Origin: Pseudomonadota bacterium
GTDB lineage: Bacteria; Pseudomonadota; Gammaproteobacteria; Enterobacterales; Enterobacteriaceae
Assembly (NCBI GenBank): GCA_023425455.1
Contig: JAFACP010000452.1
Span: forward strand, 1-11,182
Length of the DNA: 11,182 bases
Direction: 5' to 3'
Part shown: in pieces, positions 1 through 6,750 of the stretch
Layout of the letters: the number at the start of each line of letters is the position of its first letter
Position numbering within the stretch: position 1 is the first letter of the stretch
Translations under genes and position numbers: made by a program
The notes under the pieces: generated by a model
The model's input: the letters and a program-made list of their open reading frames with translations, nothing else
The model's database searches: none
What the model was told of the DNA's origin: nothing

Positions 1-6
1 GAGTTA

Positions 7-2196
7 ATGATGAACAACACCACTATGCACAAAACATTGCTGGCGCTCGCTATCGCGGCAGCCACCCACGGCGCCCTCGCGGCGGAGAGCAAAAAAGAGG
101 ACACCCTGATTGTCCAGCCAGCGCCAGCGAGCGACTTCACTCCCGGAGGCGACGGGCTGGTGCCGGCTTTTCTCGACGGACAGGTGGCGAACGGCGGGCG
201 GATGGGGATGCTTGGCCAGCAAAATGCGATGGACGTCCCGTTCAATATCATCAGCTACACCGCGAAGCTTGTGGAAGATCAGCAGGCGAAAACCATTGCC
301 GATGTCGTGGCCAACGACGCGGGTGTGCAGTACGTGCAGGGCTATGGCAACAGTGCGGAGAGTTTCCGTATTCGCGGCCTCAAGTTTGACGGCGATGATA
401 TGACCTTTGGCGGCCTGTCGGGCATATTGCCCCGCCAGGTGGTGGACGCGCAGATGGTTGAACGTATTGAGATCTTCAAAGGGGCGAACTCGCTGATGAA
501 CGGCGCGTCCACCTCCGCCGTTGGCGGGATGATCAACCTTGAGCCAAAACACGCCGGTGACACGCCGCAGGCAAAAGTGGGGCTGGATTACACCTCGGAT
601 TCCCGGTTTGGCACTACGCTGGATGCCGGCCGTCGTTTTGGCGAGAACGATCGCTTCGGGGCACGGGTCAATCTGGTCCATCGTGAAGGTGAAACCACGG
701 TTGCCAACGATCGCCGTCGTACCACCTTGCTGTCGACCGGTCTCGATTACAAAGGCGATAGCTTCCGCACCTCGCTGGATGTGGGGTATCAGAGGAAAAC
801 TTTCCATGGCAGCCCTACCAGCGTGAACGTGTCGGCGGTCGACTTCATCCCGACGCCACCGAAAAACGATCGCAACTTCTCGCAAAAATGGGCCTACAGC
901 AATATTGAAAACGAGTTCGGCATGTGGCGCAGCGAGTACGATATTACCGACAGCTGGACGGCTTATAGCGGGCTGGGGGCGCAGCATGCGCATGAAGAGG
1001 GGTTATACAGCGCGCCAAAACTGCTGGATAAGAGCGGCAAGGCGACCGTTAGCCGTCTTGATACCAACCGGATCAGCGACACCGTCAGCGGAATGGCGGG
1101 GATCCGCGGTAACTTTAACACCGGCTTCGTGTCGCACAAGGTCAACGTGGGCTACTCGGCGCAAAGCACCAATGAAAAAATTGCGTGGAAAATGTCGGCC
1201 GCAGCAGATAACCCGACCACCAACATCTATCACAATACCGGCGTCGATGCGCCGGACAGCACCAACTTCGGCGGTTCAGGGGGGAAATACAGCGATCCGC
1301 TGACCAGCGGGCGCACCCGCTCGCAGGGCTGGCTGCTGAGCGATACGCTGGGCGTTCTCGACGACAAACTGCTGTTTACCGCCGGCGCACGCCATCAGAA
1401 AGTGGTGATCCGTGGCTATAACAAAGTCACCGGCGCCGAAAACGACGCCGACGGTTTCGACGGCAGCCGCTGGATGCCAACCTACGGCGTGGTGTACAAG
1501 CCGTGGGAATCGGTTTCACTGTACGCGAACCACACCGAAGCGCTGCAGCCGGGTAAAACCGCGCCGAATACCGCCACCAACTATGGCCAGAGCACCGGCA
1601 TCGTGCATTCGAAACAGAACGAAGTGGGTGTAAAAGCCGACTTTGGCCGCGTCGGCGGCTCGCTGGCGCTGTTTGAAATCAAAATGCCGTCGGCCATTCT
1701 CGACAGCGTGACCAAACATTATGGGCTGGATGCGGAGCAGCGTAACCGTGGCGTTGAGCTGAATGTGTTTGGCGAACCGCTGCTGGGAATGCGGCTTAAC
1801 GCCAGCGCCACCTGGCTGCAGGCCACGCTGACCAAAACCAATAACGGCCTCAATCAGGGCAACGACGCGATTGGCGTGCCGAACTTCTATGCGGTACTGG
1901 GGGCAGAGTATGACATTCAGCCTGTCAGCGGCCTGACCGCGACCGCGCGCGTCAACCATTCTGGCTCGCAATATGCCGATCTCGCCAACAGCAAGAAGCT
2001 GGACAGCTACACCACGCTGGATCTGGGCATGCGTTACCGGTTTGCGGTTAACCATAACCATAATCAGATGACCGTTCGCGCGGGCATCGACAACGTGACG
2101 GATAAAAACTACTGGGCCGCGGTGGATGATTCCGGCACCTACATCACCCAGGGCGAGCCGCGGACCTTTAAGGTCTCCGTTGGCTACGAGTTTTAA
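7..2196 (+). CDS. TonB-dependent outer-membrane siderophore receptor
   Basis: Outer-membrane beta-barrel receptor that takes up a ferric siderophore using TonB-ExbB-ExbD energy. The 729-residue length is normal for the family. Residues 8-25 form a signal peptide (HKT, a hydrophobic run, then ALA before AES), with probable cleavage after A25. A TonB box (DTLIV, residues 32-36) follows directly. The plug domain, roughly residues 70-190, contains SFRIRG and the hallmark VERIEIFKGANSLMNG, then GGMINLEPKHAG. The barrel ends NKNYW...GEPRTFKVSVGYEF with the terminal phenylalanine expected for barrel insertion. Starts at ATG 7, ATG 10 and ATG 25 are all possible; the upstream Shine-Dalgarno lies at or beyond the window edge, so the choice is open. 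It may be a hydroxamate (FcuA/ferrichrome-like) receptor, but the ligand cannot be read from sequence alone. No siderophore synthesis or ABC uptake genes lie beside it. Family assignment is secure; substrate is not. Confidence 0.93.
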   Translation: MMNNTTMHKTLLALAIAAATHGALAAESKKEDTLIVQPAPASDFTPGGDGLVPAFLDGQVANGGRMGMLGQQNAMDVPFNIISYTAKLVEDQQAKTIADVVANDAGVQYVQGYGNSAESFRIRGLKFDGDDMTFGGLSGILPRQVVDAQMVERIEIFKGANSLMNGASTSAVGGMINLEPKHAGDTPQAKVGLDYTSDSRFGTTLDAGRRFGENDRFGARVNLVHREGETTVANDRRRTTLLSTGLDYKGDSFRTSLDVGYQRKTFHGSPTSVNVSAVDFIPTPPKNDRNFSQKWAYSNIENEFGMWRSEYDITDSWTAYSGLGAQHAHEEGLYSAPKLLDKSGKATVSRLDTNRISDTVSGMAGIRGNFNTGFVSHKVNVGYSAQSTNEKIAWKMSAAADNPTTNIYHNTGVDAPDSTNFGGSGGKYSDPLTSGRTRSQGWLLSDTLGVLDDKLLFTAGARHQKVVIRGYNKVTGAENDADGFDGSRWMPTYGVVYKPWESVSLYANHTEALQPGKTAPNTATNYGQSTGIVHSKQNEVGVKADFGRVGGSLALFEIKMPSAILDSVTKHYGLDAEQRNRGVELNVFGEPLLGMRLNASATWLQATLTKTNNGLNQGNDAIGVPNFYAVLGAEYDIQPVSGLTATARVNHSGSQYADLANSKKLDSYTTLDLGMRYRFAVNHNHNQMTVRAGIDNVTDKNYWAAVDDSGTYITQGEPRTFKVSVGYEF

Positions 2197-2242
2197 GCGT
2201 TCCATCCTCGTTATCAGGGGCAAGGATGCCCCAATCCCTCTC

Positions 2243-2268
2243 GCCGTCGCCCCGACGGGCCATTTTTT
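2243..2268 (+). terminator. Rho-independent terminator of the receptor gene
   Basis: CCGTCG (2244-2249) pairs perfectly with CGACGG (2253-2258) over a CCC loop. An alternative pairing of GCCGTC with GACGGGC extends the stem to 2260 with one bulged G. A run of six T follows at 2263-2268. The element starts about 45 bases after the receptor stop and should end that transcript before the acetyltransferase gene. A second G/C hairpin without a T run, GGGGCA (2217-2222) with TGCCCC (2227-2232), lies just upstream. Confidence 0.7.
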
Positions 2269-2280
2269 CGCTATTATAGT
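2252..2280 (+). promoter_or_regulatory. Probable sigma-70 promoter of the GNAT gene
   Basis: TATAGT at 2275-2280 matches the -10 consensus in five of six positions and lies about 33 bases before the start codon. Seventeen bases further upstream CCGACG (2252-2257) is only a weak -35, and it overlaps the 3' arm of the preceding terminator. The -10 is convincing; the -35 is not. Confidence 0.45.
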
Positions 2281-2312
2281 GCCCCACCGTTGTTCATTAA
2301 CAAGGATGCCCT

Positions 2313-2804
2313 ATGTCCGCACTGGTATTTCGCCAGGCGCAGCCTGCCGACGTCGACCGCTGCTTTGAGATTGAAATCACCGCCTATGAAGGCGATGAAG
2401 CCGCCACGCGTGAAAAAATCGCGACCCGCATTGCCCGTTACCCGCAGGGCTTTATGTGCATGGAGCGGGAAGGCGAGGTGATTGGTTTTATCAATGCGGG
2501 CTGCGCCTGGCAGGTCGTTATGTCCGATGAGGCGTTCAAAGAGTTGATCGGCCACGATCCGGATGCGCCCGACGCGGTGATCATGTCCGTGGTGGTGGAC
2601 CCGGCCTGTCAGGGAAAAGGCTACGCCTCGCTGATGATGCGCGAGTTTGTCTCGTGGATGAAAGCGCTCAATAAAGAGAGGATCCATCTGATGTGCAAAG
2701 CGCGTCACGTCGATCTCTATACCCACTTTGGTTACCGGTACGTCAGGCCTTCCGCGTCCGATCATGGCGGGATGGCCTGGCACGAAATGATGATGACGCT
2801 TTGA
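2313..2804 (+). CDS. GNAT-family N-acetyltransferase
   Basis: Small cytoplasmic acetyl-CoA-dependent acyltransferase of 163 residues, a usual GNAT length. It opens with the typical beta1-alpha1 stretch (VFRQAQPADVDRCFEIE). The acetyl-CoA-binding motif A follows strand VIMSVVVDP and reads QGKGYA at residues 100-105 (the Q/R-x-x-G-x-G/A pattern). Near the C-terminus are LYTHFGYRYV and a final HGGMAWHEMMM, a pattern I associate with the arylalkylamine/serotonin acetyltransferase-like branch. The ATG at 2313 is supported by AAGGA at 2302-2306 with a six-base spacer. The gene has its own probable promoter and is separated from the receptor by a terminator, so it need not share the receptor's function. 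The substrate (small amine, amino acid or antibiotic) is unknown. Confidence 0.88.
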   Translation: MSALVFRQAQPADVDRCFEIEITAYEGDEAATREKIATRIARYPQGFMCMEREGEVIGFINAGCAWQVVMSDEAFKELIGHDPDAPDAVIMSVVVDPACQGKGYASLMMREFVSWMKALNKERIHLMCKARHVDLYTHFGYRYVRPSASDHGGMAWHEMMMTL

Positions 2805-2814
2805 TCTGCGTGGC

Positions 2815-2843
2815 TTGCTACCACCTGCCTGAAGTGTTAAAAC
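2815..2843 (+). promoter_or_regulatory. Candidate pheP promoter
   Basis: TTGCTA (2815-2820, four of six to the -35 consensus) and TAAAAC (2838-2843, four of six to the -10) are separated by exactly 17 bases in the short gap between the GNAT stop and the pheP start. Predicted transcription would begin near 2850, giving a leader of about 27 bases. I saw no clear TyrR box. Confidence 0.4.
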
Positions 2844-2846
2844 GTG

Positions 2847-2870
2847 CCCCTTCTAAAAAAGAGACAGGGG
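2847..2870 (+). promoter_or_regulatory. Leader hairpin over the pheP Shine-Dalgarno
   Basis: CCCCT (2847-2851) is the exact reverse complement of AGGGG (2866-2870), enclosing a 14-base loop rich in A. AGGGG is also the apparent Shine-Dalgarno, six bases before the GTG start at 2877, so folding would hide it. A further GGG (2873-2875) close to the start might serve as a weaker alternative. The pairing is visible directly; any regulatory effect is inference. Confidence 0.4.
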
Positions 2871-2876
2871 TAGGGC

Positions 2877-4265
2877 GTGAAAAACGCGTCATCCGCTTCA
2901 GGCAACGGTAGCGCTGAAGCTTCATCGGAACACAATCCGACACTGCAACGCGGGTTGCAAAATCGACATATTCAGTTAATTGCCCTCGGCGGCGCGATCG
3001 GTACCGGGCTGTTTCTCGGTATCGGCCCCGCCATTCAGATGGCCGGCCCGGCGGTTCTGCTGGGTTACGGTATCGCCGGGATCATCGCCTTCCTGATCAT
3101 GCGCCAGCTCGGCGAGATGGTTGTCGAAGAGCCGGTATCGGGTTCATTTGCCCACTTTGCCTGTAAATACTGGAGCCCGTTTGCCGGTTTTCTCTCCGGC
3201 TGGAACTACTGGGTGATGTTTGTGCTGGTGGGCATGGCAGAGCTAACGGCCGCCGGGATCTACATGCAGTACTGGTTGCCGGAGGTGCCGACCTGGGTCT
3301 GGGCCGCGGCCTTCTTTATTATCATCAATGCGGTCAACCTGGTGAACGTGCGTCTGTATGGCGAAACCGAGTTCTGGTTTGCGCTGATCAAGGTGCTGGC
3401 GATTATCGGTATGATCGGCTTCGGTCTCTGGCTGCTGTTTTCCGGTCACGGCGGCGAGCGGGCAACAATAGATAACCTGTGGCAGCACGGCGGATTCCTG
3501 GCGACGGGCTGGAAAGGGCTTATTCTGTCGCTGGCGGTGATTATGTTCTCCTTCGGCGGGCTTGAGCTGATCGGTATCACCGCCGCTGAAGCGCGCGACC
3601 CGCATAAAAGCATTCCGAAAGCGGTCAATCAGGTGGTGTACCGCATCCTGCTGTTTTATATCGGTTCGCTGGTGGTGCTGCTGGCGCTCTATCCGTGGGT
3701 TGAGGTGAAATCTGACAGCAGCCCGTTTGTGATGATTTTCCACGATCTGAACAGTAACGTGGTGGCCTCGGCGCTGAACTTCGTTATCCTTGTGGCCTCT
3801 CTTTCGGTCTATAACAGCGGCGTTTACTCGAACAGCCGGATGCTGTTTGGCCTTTCGGTGCAGGGCAATGCGCCAGCGTTCCTGACCCGCGTCAGCCGCC
3901 GCGGCGTGCCGGTGAACTCGCTGCTGCTCTCCGGAGCGATCACCTCGCTGGTGGTGCTGATCAACTACCTGCTGCCAAAAGAGGCGTTTGGCCTGCTGAT
4001 GGCGCTGGTTGTCGCGACGCTGCTGCTGAACTGGATCATGATCTGTCTTGCGCATCTGCGTTTTCGCGCGGCAATGCGCCGTAAAGGACGCGAAACGCAG
4101 TTCAGGGCGCTGCTGTATCCGGCCGGGAACTACCTCTGTATTGCCTTCCTGGCGATGATCCTCGTGCTGATGTGCACCATGGACGACATGCGCCTGTCGG
4201 CGCTGCTGCTGCCGGTGTGGATACTGTTCCTGTTTGTGATATTTAAGATCTCACGTAAAAAGTAG
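2877..4265 (+). CDS. pheP: Phenylalanine-specific permease PheP (APC family)
   Basis: Inner-membrane amino acid/proton symporter of the APC superfamily, amino acid transporter branch, importing phenylalanine. The protein has 462 residues and about 12 membrane segments; E. coli PheP, as I recall it, has 458 and is nearly identical through most of its length. Diagnostic stretches are GGAIGTGLFLGIGP (residues 38-51, the substrate-binding unwound part of segment 1), EEPVSGSFAHFACKYW, and ELIGITAAEARDPHKSIPKA. The start is GTG at 2877 (KNAS follows, as in E. coli), with AGGGG six bases upstream. The hydrophilic N-terminal tail is a few residues longer than in E. coli. In E. coli the next gene is the convergent ybdG/mscM; here a four-gene cassette intervenes. 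Identification of PheP over AroP or other paralogues rests on remembered sequence and is strong. Confidence 0.95.
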   Translation: MKNASSASGNGSAEASSEHNPTLQRGLQNRHIQLIALGGAIGTGLFLGIGPAIQMAGPAVLLGYGIAGIIAFLIMRQLGEMVVEEPVSGSFAHFACKYWSPFAGFLSGWNYWVMFVLVGMAELTAAGIYMQYWLPEVPTWVWAAAFFIIINAVNLVNVRLYGETEFWFALIKVLAIIGMIGFGLWLLFSGHGGERATIDNLWQHGGFLATGWKGLILSLAVIMFSFGGLELIGITAAEARDPHKSIPKAVNQVVYRILLFYIGSLVVLLALYPWVEVKSDSSPFVMIFHDLNSNVVASALNFVILVASLSVYNSGVYSNSRMLFGLSVQGNAPAFLTRVSRRGVPVNSLLLSGAITSLVVLINYLLPKEAFGLLMALVVATLLLNWIMICLAHLRFRAAMRRKGRETQFRALLYPAGNYLCIAFLAMILVLMCTMDDMRLSALLLPVWILFLFVIFKISRKK

Positions 4266-4273
4266 TGCGGTTT

Positions 4274-4301
4274 TGCCCGGTAGCGCTCAGCACGCCGGGC
4301 C
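4274..4301 (+). repeat. REP-like palindrome after pheP
   Basis: GCCCGG (4275-4280) pairs with CCGGGC (4295-4300) around an imperfect inner stem (TAGCGCTCAGCACG). This layout resembles the repetitive extragenic palindromes scattered after genes in enterobacteria. Only a short CTTT follows, so it would be a poor intrinsic terminator alone, but it could stabilise the 3' end of pheP mRNA. A single copy in the window does not prove that it is a repeat. Confidence 0.5.
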
Positions 4302-4401
4302 TTTACCGCCACAGCGCATAGCGTGTGCCCCTTTCCCGATTTCACTCCCGGGCATTATCGTGACCCCTCTCCCATTTCTGGCCTGATCCGCATGATCTTT
4401 A

Positions 4402-4421
4402 TTTTGTAATCGATTACTTTT
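4402..4421 (+). promoter_or_regulatory. LacI/GalR-type operator, upstream copy
   Basis: GTAATCGATTAC (4406-4417) is a perfect 12-base palindrome with the central CG typical of LacI/GalR-family operators. The wider site TGTAATCGATTACT fits the general pattern TGWNANCGNTNWCA except at the last base. Flanking T4 on both sides is shared with the second copy, making a 20-base exact direct repeat. The probable ligand is the LacI-family protein encoded at 7961-8932. Confidence 0.8.
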
Positions 4422-4456
4422 CGCTTGAACTGTTTTTGTAATCGATTACTTTTATT
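4404..4456 (+). promoter_or_regulatory. Probable promoter of the sugar cassette (elements ambiguous)
   Basis: A promoter must lie upstream of 4471, and the operators point to this stretch. TGTAAT (4437-4442, five of six to the -10) lies inside the downstream operator but has no good -35 at 16-18 bases. TTGAAC (4425-4430) could be a -35 for TTTTAT (4450-4455), but the spacer is 19. Either reading makes operator occupancy incompatible with polymerase binding. The exact start is not determinable by eye, and I found no convincing CRP site. Confidence 0.35.
4434..4453 (+). promoter_or_regulatory. LacI/GalR-type operator, downstream copy
   Basis: This is identical to the upstream copy over 20 bases, with palindrome GTAATCGATTAC at 4438-4449. 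The two centres are 32 bases apart, close to three helical turns, so two repressor dimers would sit on the same DNA face. This copy ends 17 bases before the symporter ATG, where bound protein would block the promoter or early elongation. Confidence 0.8.
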
Positions 4457-4470
4457 CGGTGAGGCTCATT

Positions 4471-5709
4471 ATGGTGTCAACAACGGAAAGTAGTGGAAAG
4501 GCGATAGCACAGCACCGGCTGCTGGTGCCGCGTTTGTCGCTGATGATGTTCTTACAGTTTTTCATCTGGGGAAGCTGGTCGGTCACGCTCGGTCTGGTGA
4601 TGACGCAGCACAATATGTCTTTGCTGATTGGCGATGCATTTTCTGCCGGCCCCATCGCCTCCATTCTGTCGCCGTTTGTGCTCGGTATGCTGGTCGATCG
4701 CTTCTTTGCTTCGCAGAAGGTCATGGCGGTGATGCATCTGGCCGGGGCCGCCATTTTATGGTTCGTTCCGGGGGCATTAATTGCCGAAAACGGCGCGCTG
4801 CTGATTGGTCTGCTGTTTGGCTATACGCTGTGCTATATGCCAACCCTGGCGCTGACGAACAATATCGCGTTTCACAGCCTCGCAAATGTCGATAAAACGT
4901 TTCCGGTGGTCCGGGTCTTCGGCACCATTGGCTGGATTGTTGCCGGGATCGTTATCGGTGTGACCGGCGTTGCGTCGAGCGTCACCATCTTCCAGGTCGC
5001 GGCAGCGAGTTCGGTGCTGCTCGCGCTTTACAGCCTGACGTTGCCGCACACGCCTGCGCCCGCCAAAGGGCTGCCGGTACAGCTTCGCGATCTCTTCTGC
5101 GCGGATGCCTTTGCGCTGCTCAAAACACGGCACTTCTTTATCTTCTCGCTCTGCGCAATGTTGATCTCTGTTCCGCTCGGAACCTACTACGCCTACACCG
5201 CTTCCTACCTGGCGGACGCCGGTATTGCGGATGTCAGCACCGCGATGTCGTTCGGGCAGATGTCGGAGATCGTCTTCATGCTGATCATCCCGCTGCTGTT
5301 CCGCCGCCTGGGCGTGAAGTACATGCTGCTGGTGGGCATGCTGGCGTGGTTTGTGCGTTACGCGCTGTTTGCGCTGGGCGTCAGTGAGGAGGGGCGTTTC
5401 TTACTCTATCTCGGCATTCTGCTGCACGGCGTGTGCTATGACTTCTTCTTTGTGGTGGGCTTTATTTATACCGACCGGGTGGCGGGCGAAAAGGTGAAAG
5501 GTCAGGCGCAGAGCATGATCGTGATGTTCACTTACGGTATTGGCATGCTGCTGGGTTCGCAAATTTCCGGGGCACTTTATAACCGTCTGGTGGCGGGGCA
5601 GACCGTTCCGCAGGCGTGGGTCACCTTCTGGTGGATCCCGGCCGTTGCGGCAGCGGCGATAGCTCTGATTTTCCTGCTCACGTTCCGGTATGACGATGAC
5701 AGAGCGTAA
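4471..5709 (+). CDS. NupG/XapB-family MFS nucleoside or glycoside:H+ symporter
   Basis: Inner-membrane proton symporter of the nucleoside:H+ symporter branch of the major facilitator superfamily, 412 residues with about 12 membrane segments. Family marks shared with remembered E. coli NupG are FLQFFIWGSW in segment 1, CYMPTLALTN, RVFGTIGW, LPHTPAP before the central loop, DAFALLK, GQMSEIVFMLIIP and YDFFFVVGF. The ATG at 4471 is preferred over the in-frame GTG at 4459 because GGTGAGG at 4458-4464 sits six bases before the ATG. It is the first gene of the cassette, 15 bases before the isomerase, and lies behind two LacI-type operators. Family members were named for nucleosides, but relatives such as YegT sit with sugar genes, and the neighbours here are sugar enzymes. 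A sugar or glycoside substrate is therefore at least as likely as a nucleoside. Confidence 0.87.
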   Translation: MVSTTESSGKAIAQHRLLVPRLSLMMFLQFFIWGSWSVTLGLVMTQHNMSLLIGDAFSAGPIASILSPFVLGMLVDRFFASQKVMAVMHLAGAAILWFVPGALIAENGALLIGLLFGYTLCYMPTLALTNNIAFHSLANVDKTFPVVRVFGTIGWIVAGIVIGVTGVASSVTIFQVAAASSVLLALYSLTLPHTPAPAKGLPVQLRDLFCADAFALLKTRHFFIFSLCAMLISVPLGTYYAYTASYLADAGIADVSTAMSFGQMSEIVFMLIIPLLFRRLGVKYMLLVGMLAWFVRYALFALGVSEEGRFLLYLGILLHGVCYDFFFVVGFIYTDRVAGEKVKGQAQSMIVMFTYGIGMLLGSQISGALYNRLVAGQTVPQAWVTFWWIPAVAAAAIALIFLLTFRYDDDRA

Positions 5710-5724
5710 TTTTCAGGAGGTGGT

Positions 5725-6750
5725 ATGAGAACGATTAAGGGGCCGGGCATTTTTTTGTCCCAGTTTATCAGCGGTCAACCGCCGTTCAACTCGCTGGACG
5801 GGCTGGCGGGCTGGGCGGCAGAGAAAGGCTATAAAGCGCTGCAGATCCCCTGCAACCATCCACACATTTTTGATGTGGAAAAAGCGGCGCAAAGTCAGGC
5901 CTATTGCGATGACATTCGCGGCCAGCTTGCCGGGCACGGGCTGACGATCAGCGAACTGTCGACGCATCTGGAAGGACAGCTTGTCGCGGTAAATGAGGTT
6001 TATAACGGGGCGTTTGAAAACTTTGCACCCGCTTGCGTGCGCGGTAATGCCGCAGAGCGGCAGGCGTGGGCGACGGCAAAGGTAAAGCAGGCGGCCCAGG
6101 CTTCGGCAAGATTAGGCTTAACGGCGCACGCGACCTTCTCCGGCTCGCTGGCGTGGCCGTTTTTCTACCCGTGGCCGCCGCACAACGAGCAGCGTTTTCA
6201 GGAGGCTTTCCGCGAGCTGGCAAACCGCTGGCGGCCGATCCTGGATACCTTTGACGAGCAGGGGGTGGATGTCTGTTTCGAGCTGCATCCGGGAGAAGAT
6301 CTGCATGATGGTGTCACGTTCGAGCGTTTTCTGGCGCTGCTGGATAATCACCCGCGTTGTCACATTCTCTACGATCCGAGCCACATGCTGCTGCAGCAGA
6401 TGGATTACCTGGCCTTTATTGATATCTATCACGCGCGCATCAAAGCGTTCCACGTGAAAGATGCCGAATTCAGGGCCAGTGGACGCAGCGGCGTATATGG
6501 TGGTTACCAGCCGTGGCTCAGTCGTGCCGGGCGTTTTCGTTCACCCGGCGACGGGCAGATTGACTTCAACGGCATCTTCAGCAAGCTGACGCAATATGAT
6601 TATGACGGCTGGGCGGTGCTGGAGTGGGAGTGCTGTCTGAAAGATGGCGAAACCGGCGCCCGCGAGGGCAGTGAGTTCATTCGTCGCCACATTATTCCCG
6701 TTTCAGGACGCGCGTTTGACGATTTCGCCGCAGGAGGCACGCATGATTAA
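5725..6750 (+). CDS. Xylose-isomerase-like TIM-barrel sugar isomerase/epimerase
   Basis: Cytoplasmic enzyme of the sugar phosphate isomerase/epimerase (AP endonuclease family 2) fold, 341 residues. Four probable divalent-metal ligands are visible at barrel-strand ends: E186 (CFELHPGED), D217 (YDPSHM), H243 (FHVKDAEF) and E300 (AVLEWECC), the order expected for ketose 3-epimerase-type enzymes. The spacing from E186 to D217 to H243 is compact, while about 56 residues separate H243 from E300 and include YGGYQPWLSRAGRFRS and SPGDGQIDF, probably a substrate-covering loop. A strong AGGAGG at 5715-5720 precedes ATG 5725. The gene overlaps the next gene by eight bases. Relatives paired with Gfo/Idh/MocA enzymes, such as E. 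coli YcjR with YcjS, act on 3-keto-sugars, so epimerisation or rearrangement of a keto-glycoside is a reasonable inference. The actual reaction is unknown. Confidence 0.87.
   Translation: MRTIKGPGIFLSQFISGQPPFNSLDGLAGWAAEKGYKALQIPCNHPHIFDVEKAAQSQAYCDDIRGQLAGHGLTISELSTHLEGQLVAVNEVYNGAFENFAPACVRGNAAERQAWATAKVKQAAQASARLGLTAHATFSGSLAWPFFYPWPPHNEQRFQEAFRELANRWRPILDTFDEQGVDVCFELHPGEDLHDGVTFERFLALLDNHPRCHILYDPSHMLLQQMDYLAFIDIYHARIKAFHVKDAEFRASGRSGVYGGYQPWLSRAGRFRSPGDGQIDFNGIFSKLTQYDYDGWAVLEWECCLKDGETGAREGSEFIRRHIIPVSGRAFDDFAAGGTHD
6732..6750 (+). promoter_or_regulatory. Shine-Dalgarno and 8-base coupling overlap that fix the oxidoreductase start
   Basis: AGGAGG at 6732-6737 lies five bases before ATG 6743. 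The sequence ATGATTAA (6743-6750) holds the oxidoreductase start and the isomerase stop TAA (6748-6750) in different frames. This favours translational coupling and near-equal synthesis of the two enzymes. It also rules against the longer in-frame start at 6644, which would prepend 33 residues ahead of the Rossmann motif. Confidence 0.8.

Noticed and set aside
4..993. 329-codon open frame on the minus strand inside the siderophore receptor gene
   Set aside because: It is antisense to a clear receptor with signal peptide, TonB box and plug motifs. The translation shows no domain pattern and is rich in H and R, as expected for a shadow of a G+C-rich gene.
1516..2223. 235-codon minus-strand frame over the receptor C-terminus
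   Set aside because: It is a shadow frame of the receptor barrel, with no start context or recognisable motif.
2217..2232. GGGGCA/TGCCCC hairpin as a separate terminator
   Set aside because: No T run follows, and the next hairpin has a proper T run, so it is mentioned only as part of the terminator region.
3243..4055. 270-codon minus-strand frame inside pheP
   Set aside because: It is a low-complexity R/H/Q-rich translation opposite a well-identified permease.
4384..4402. Possible CRP site (TGATCCGCATGATC) upstream of the operators
   Set aside because: It shares too few positions with TGTGA-N6-TCACA and is closer to a direct repeat of TGATC than to a palindrome.
4402..4453. The two 20-base repeats as a start of a CRISPR array or iteron origin
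   Set aside because: There are only two copies with a 12-base gap, each a LacI-type palindrome. The context is a promoter upstream of a regulated operon.
4459..4470. GTG at 4459 as start of the symporter
   Set aside because: It lies inside the GGTGAGG that serves as Shine-Dalgarno for ATG 4471, and no good ribosome site precedes the GTG.
6644..6742. Upstream extension of the oxidoreductase to an in-frame start at 6644
   Set aside because: The 33 added residues overlap the isomerase, have no homology pattern, and precede the normal Rossmann start. AGGAGG five bases before ATG 6743 fixes the start.
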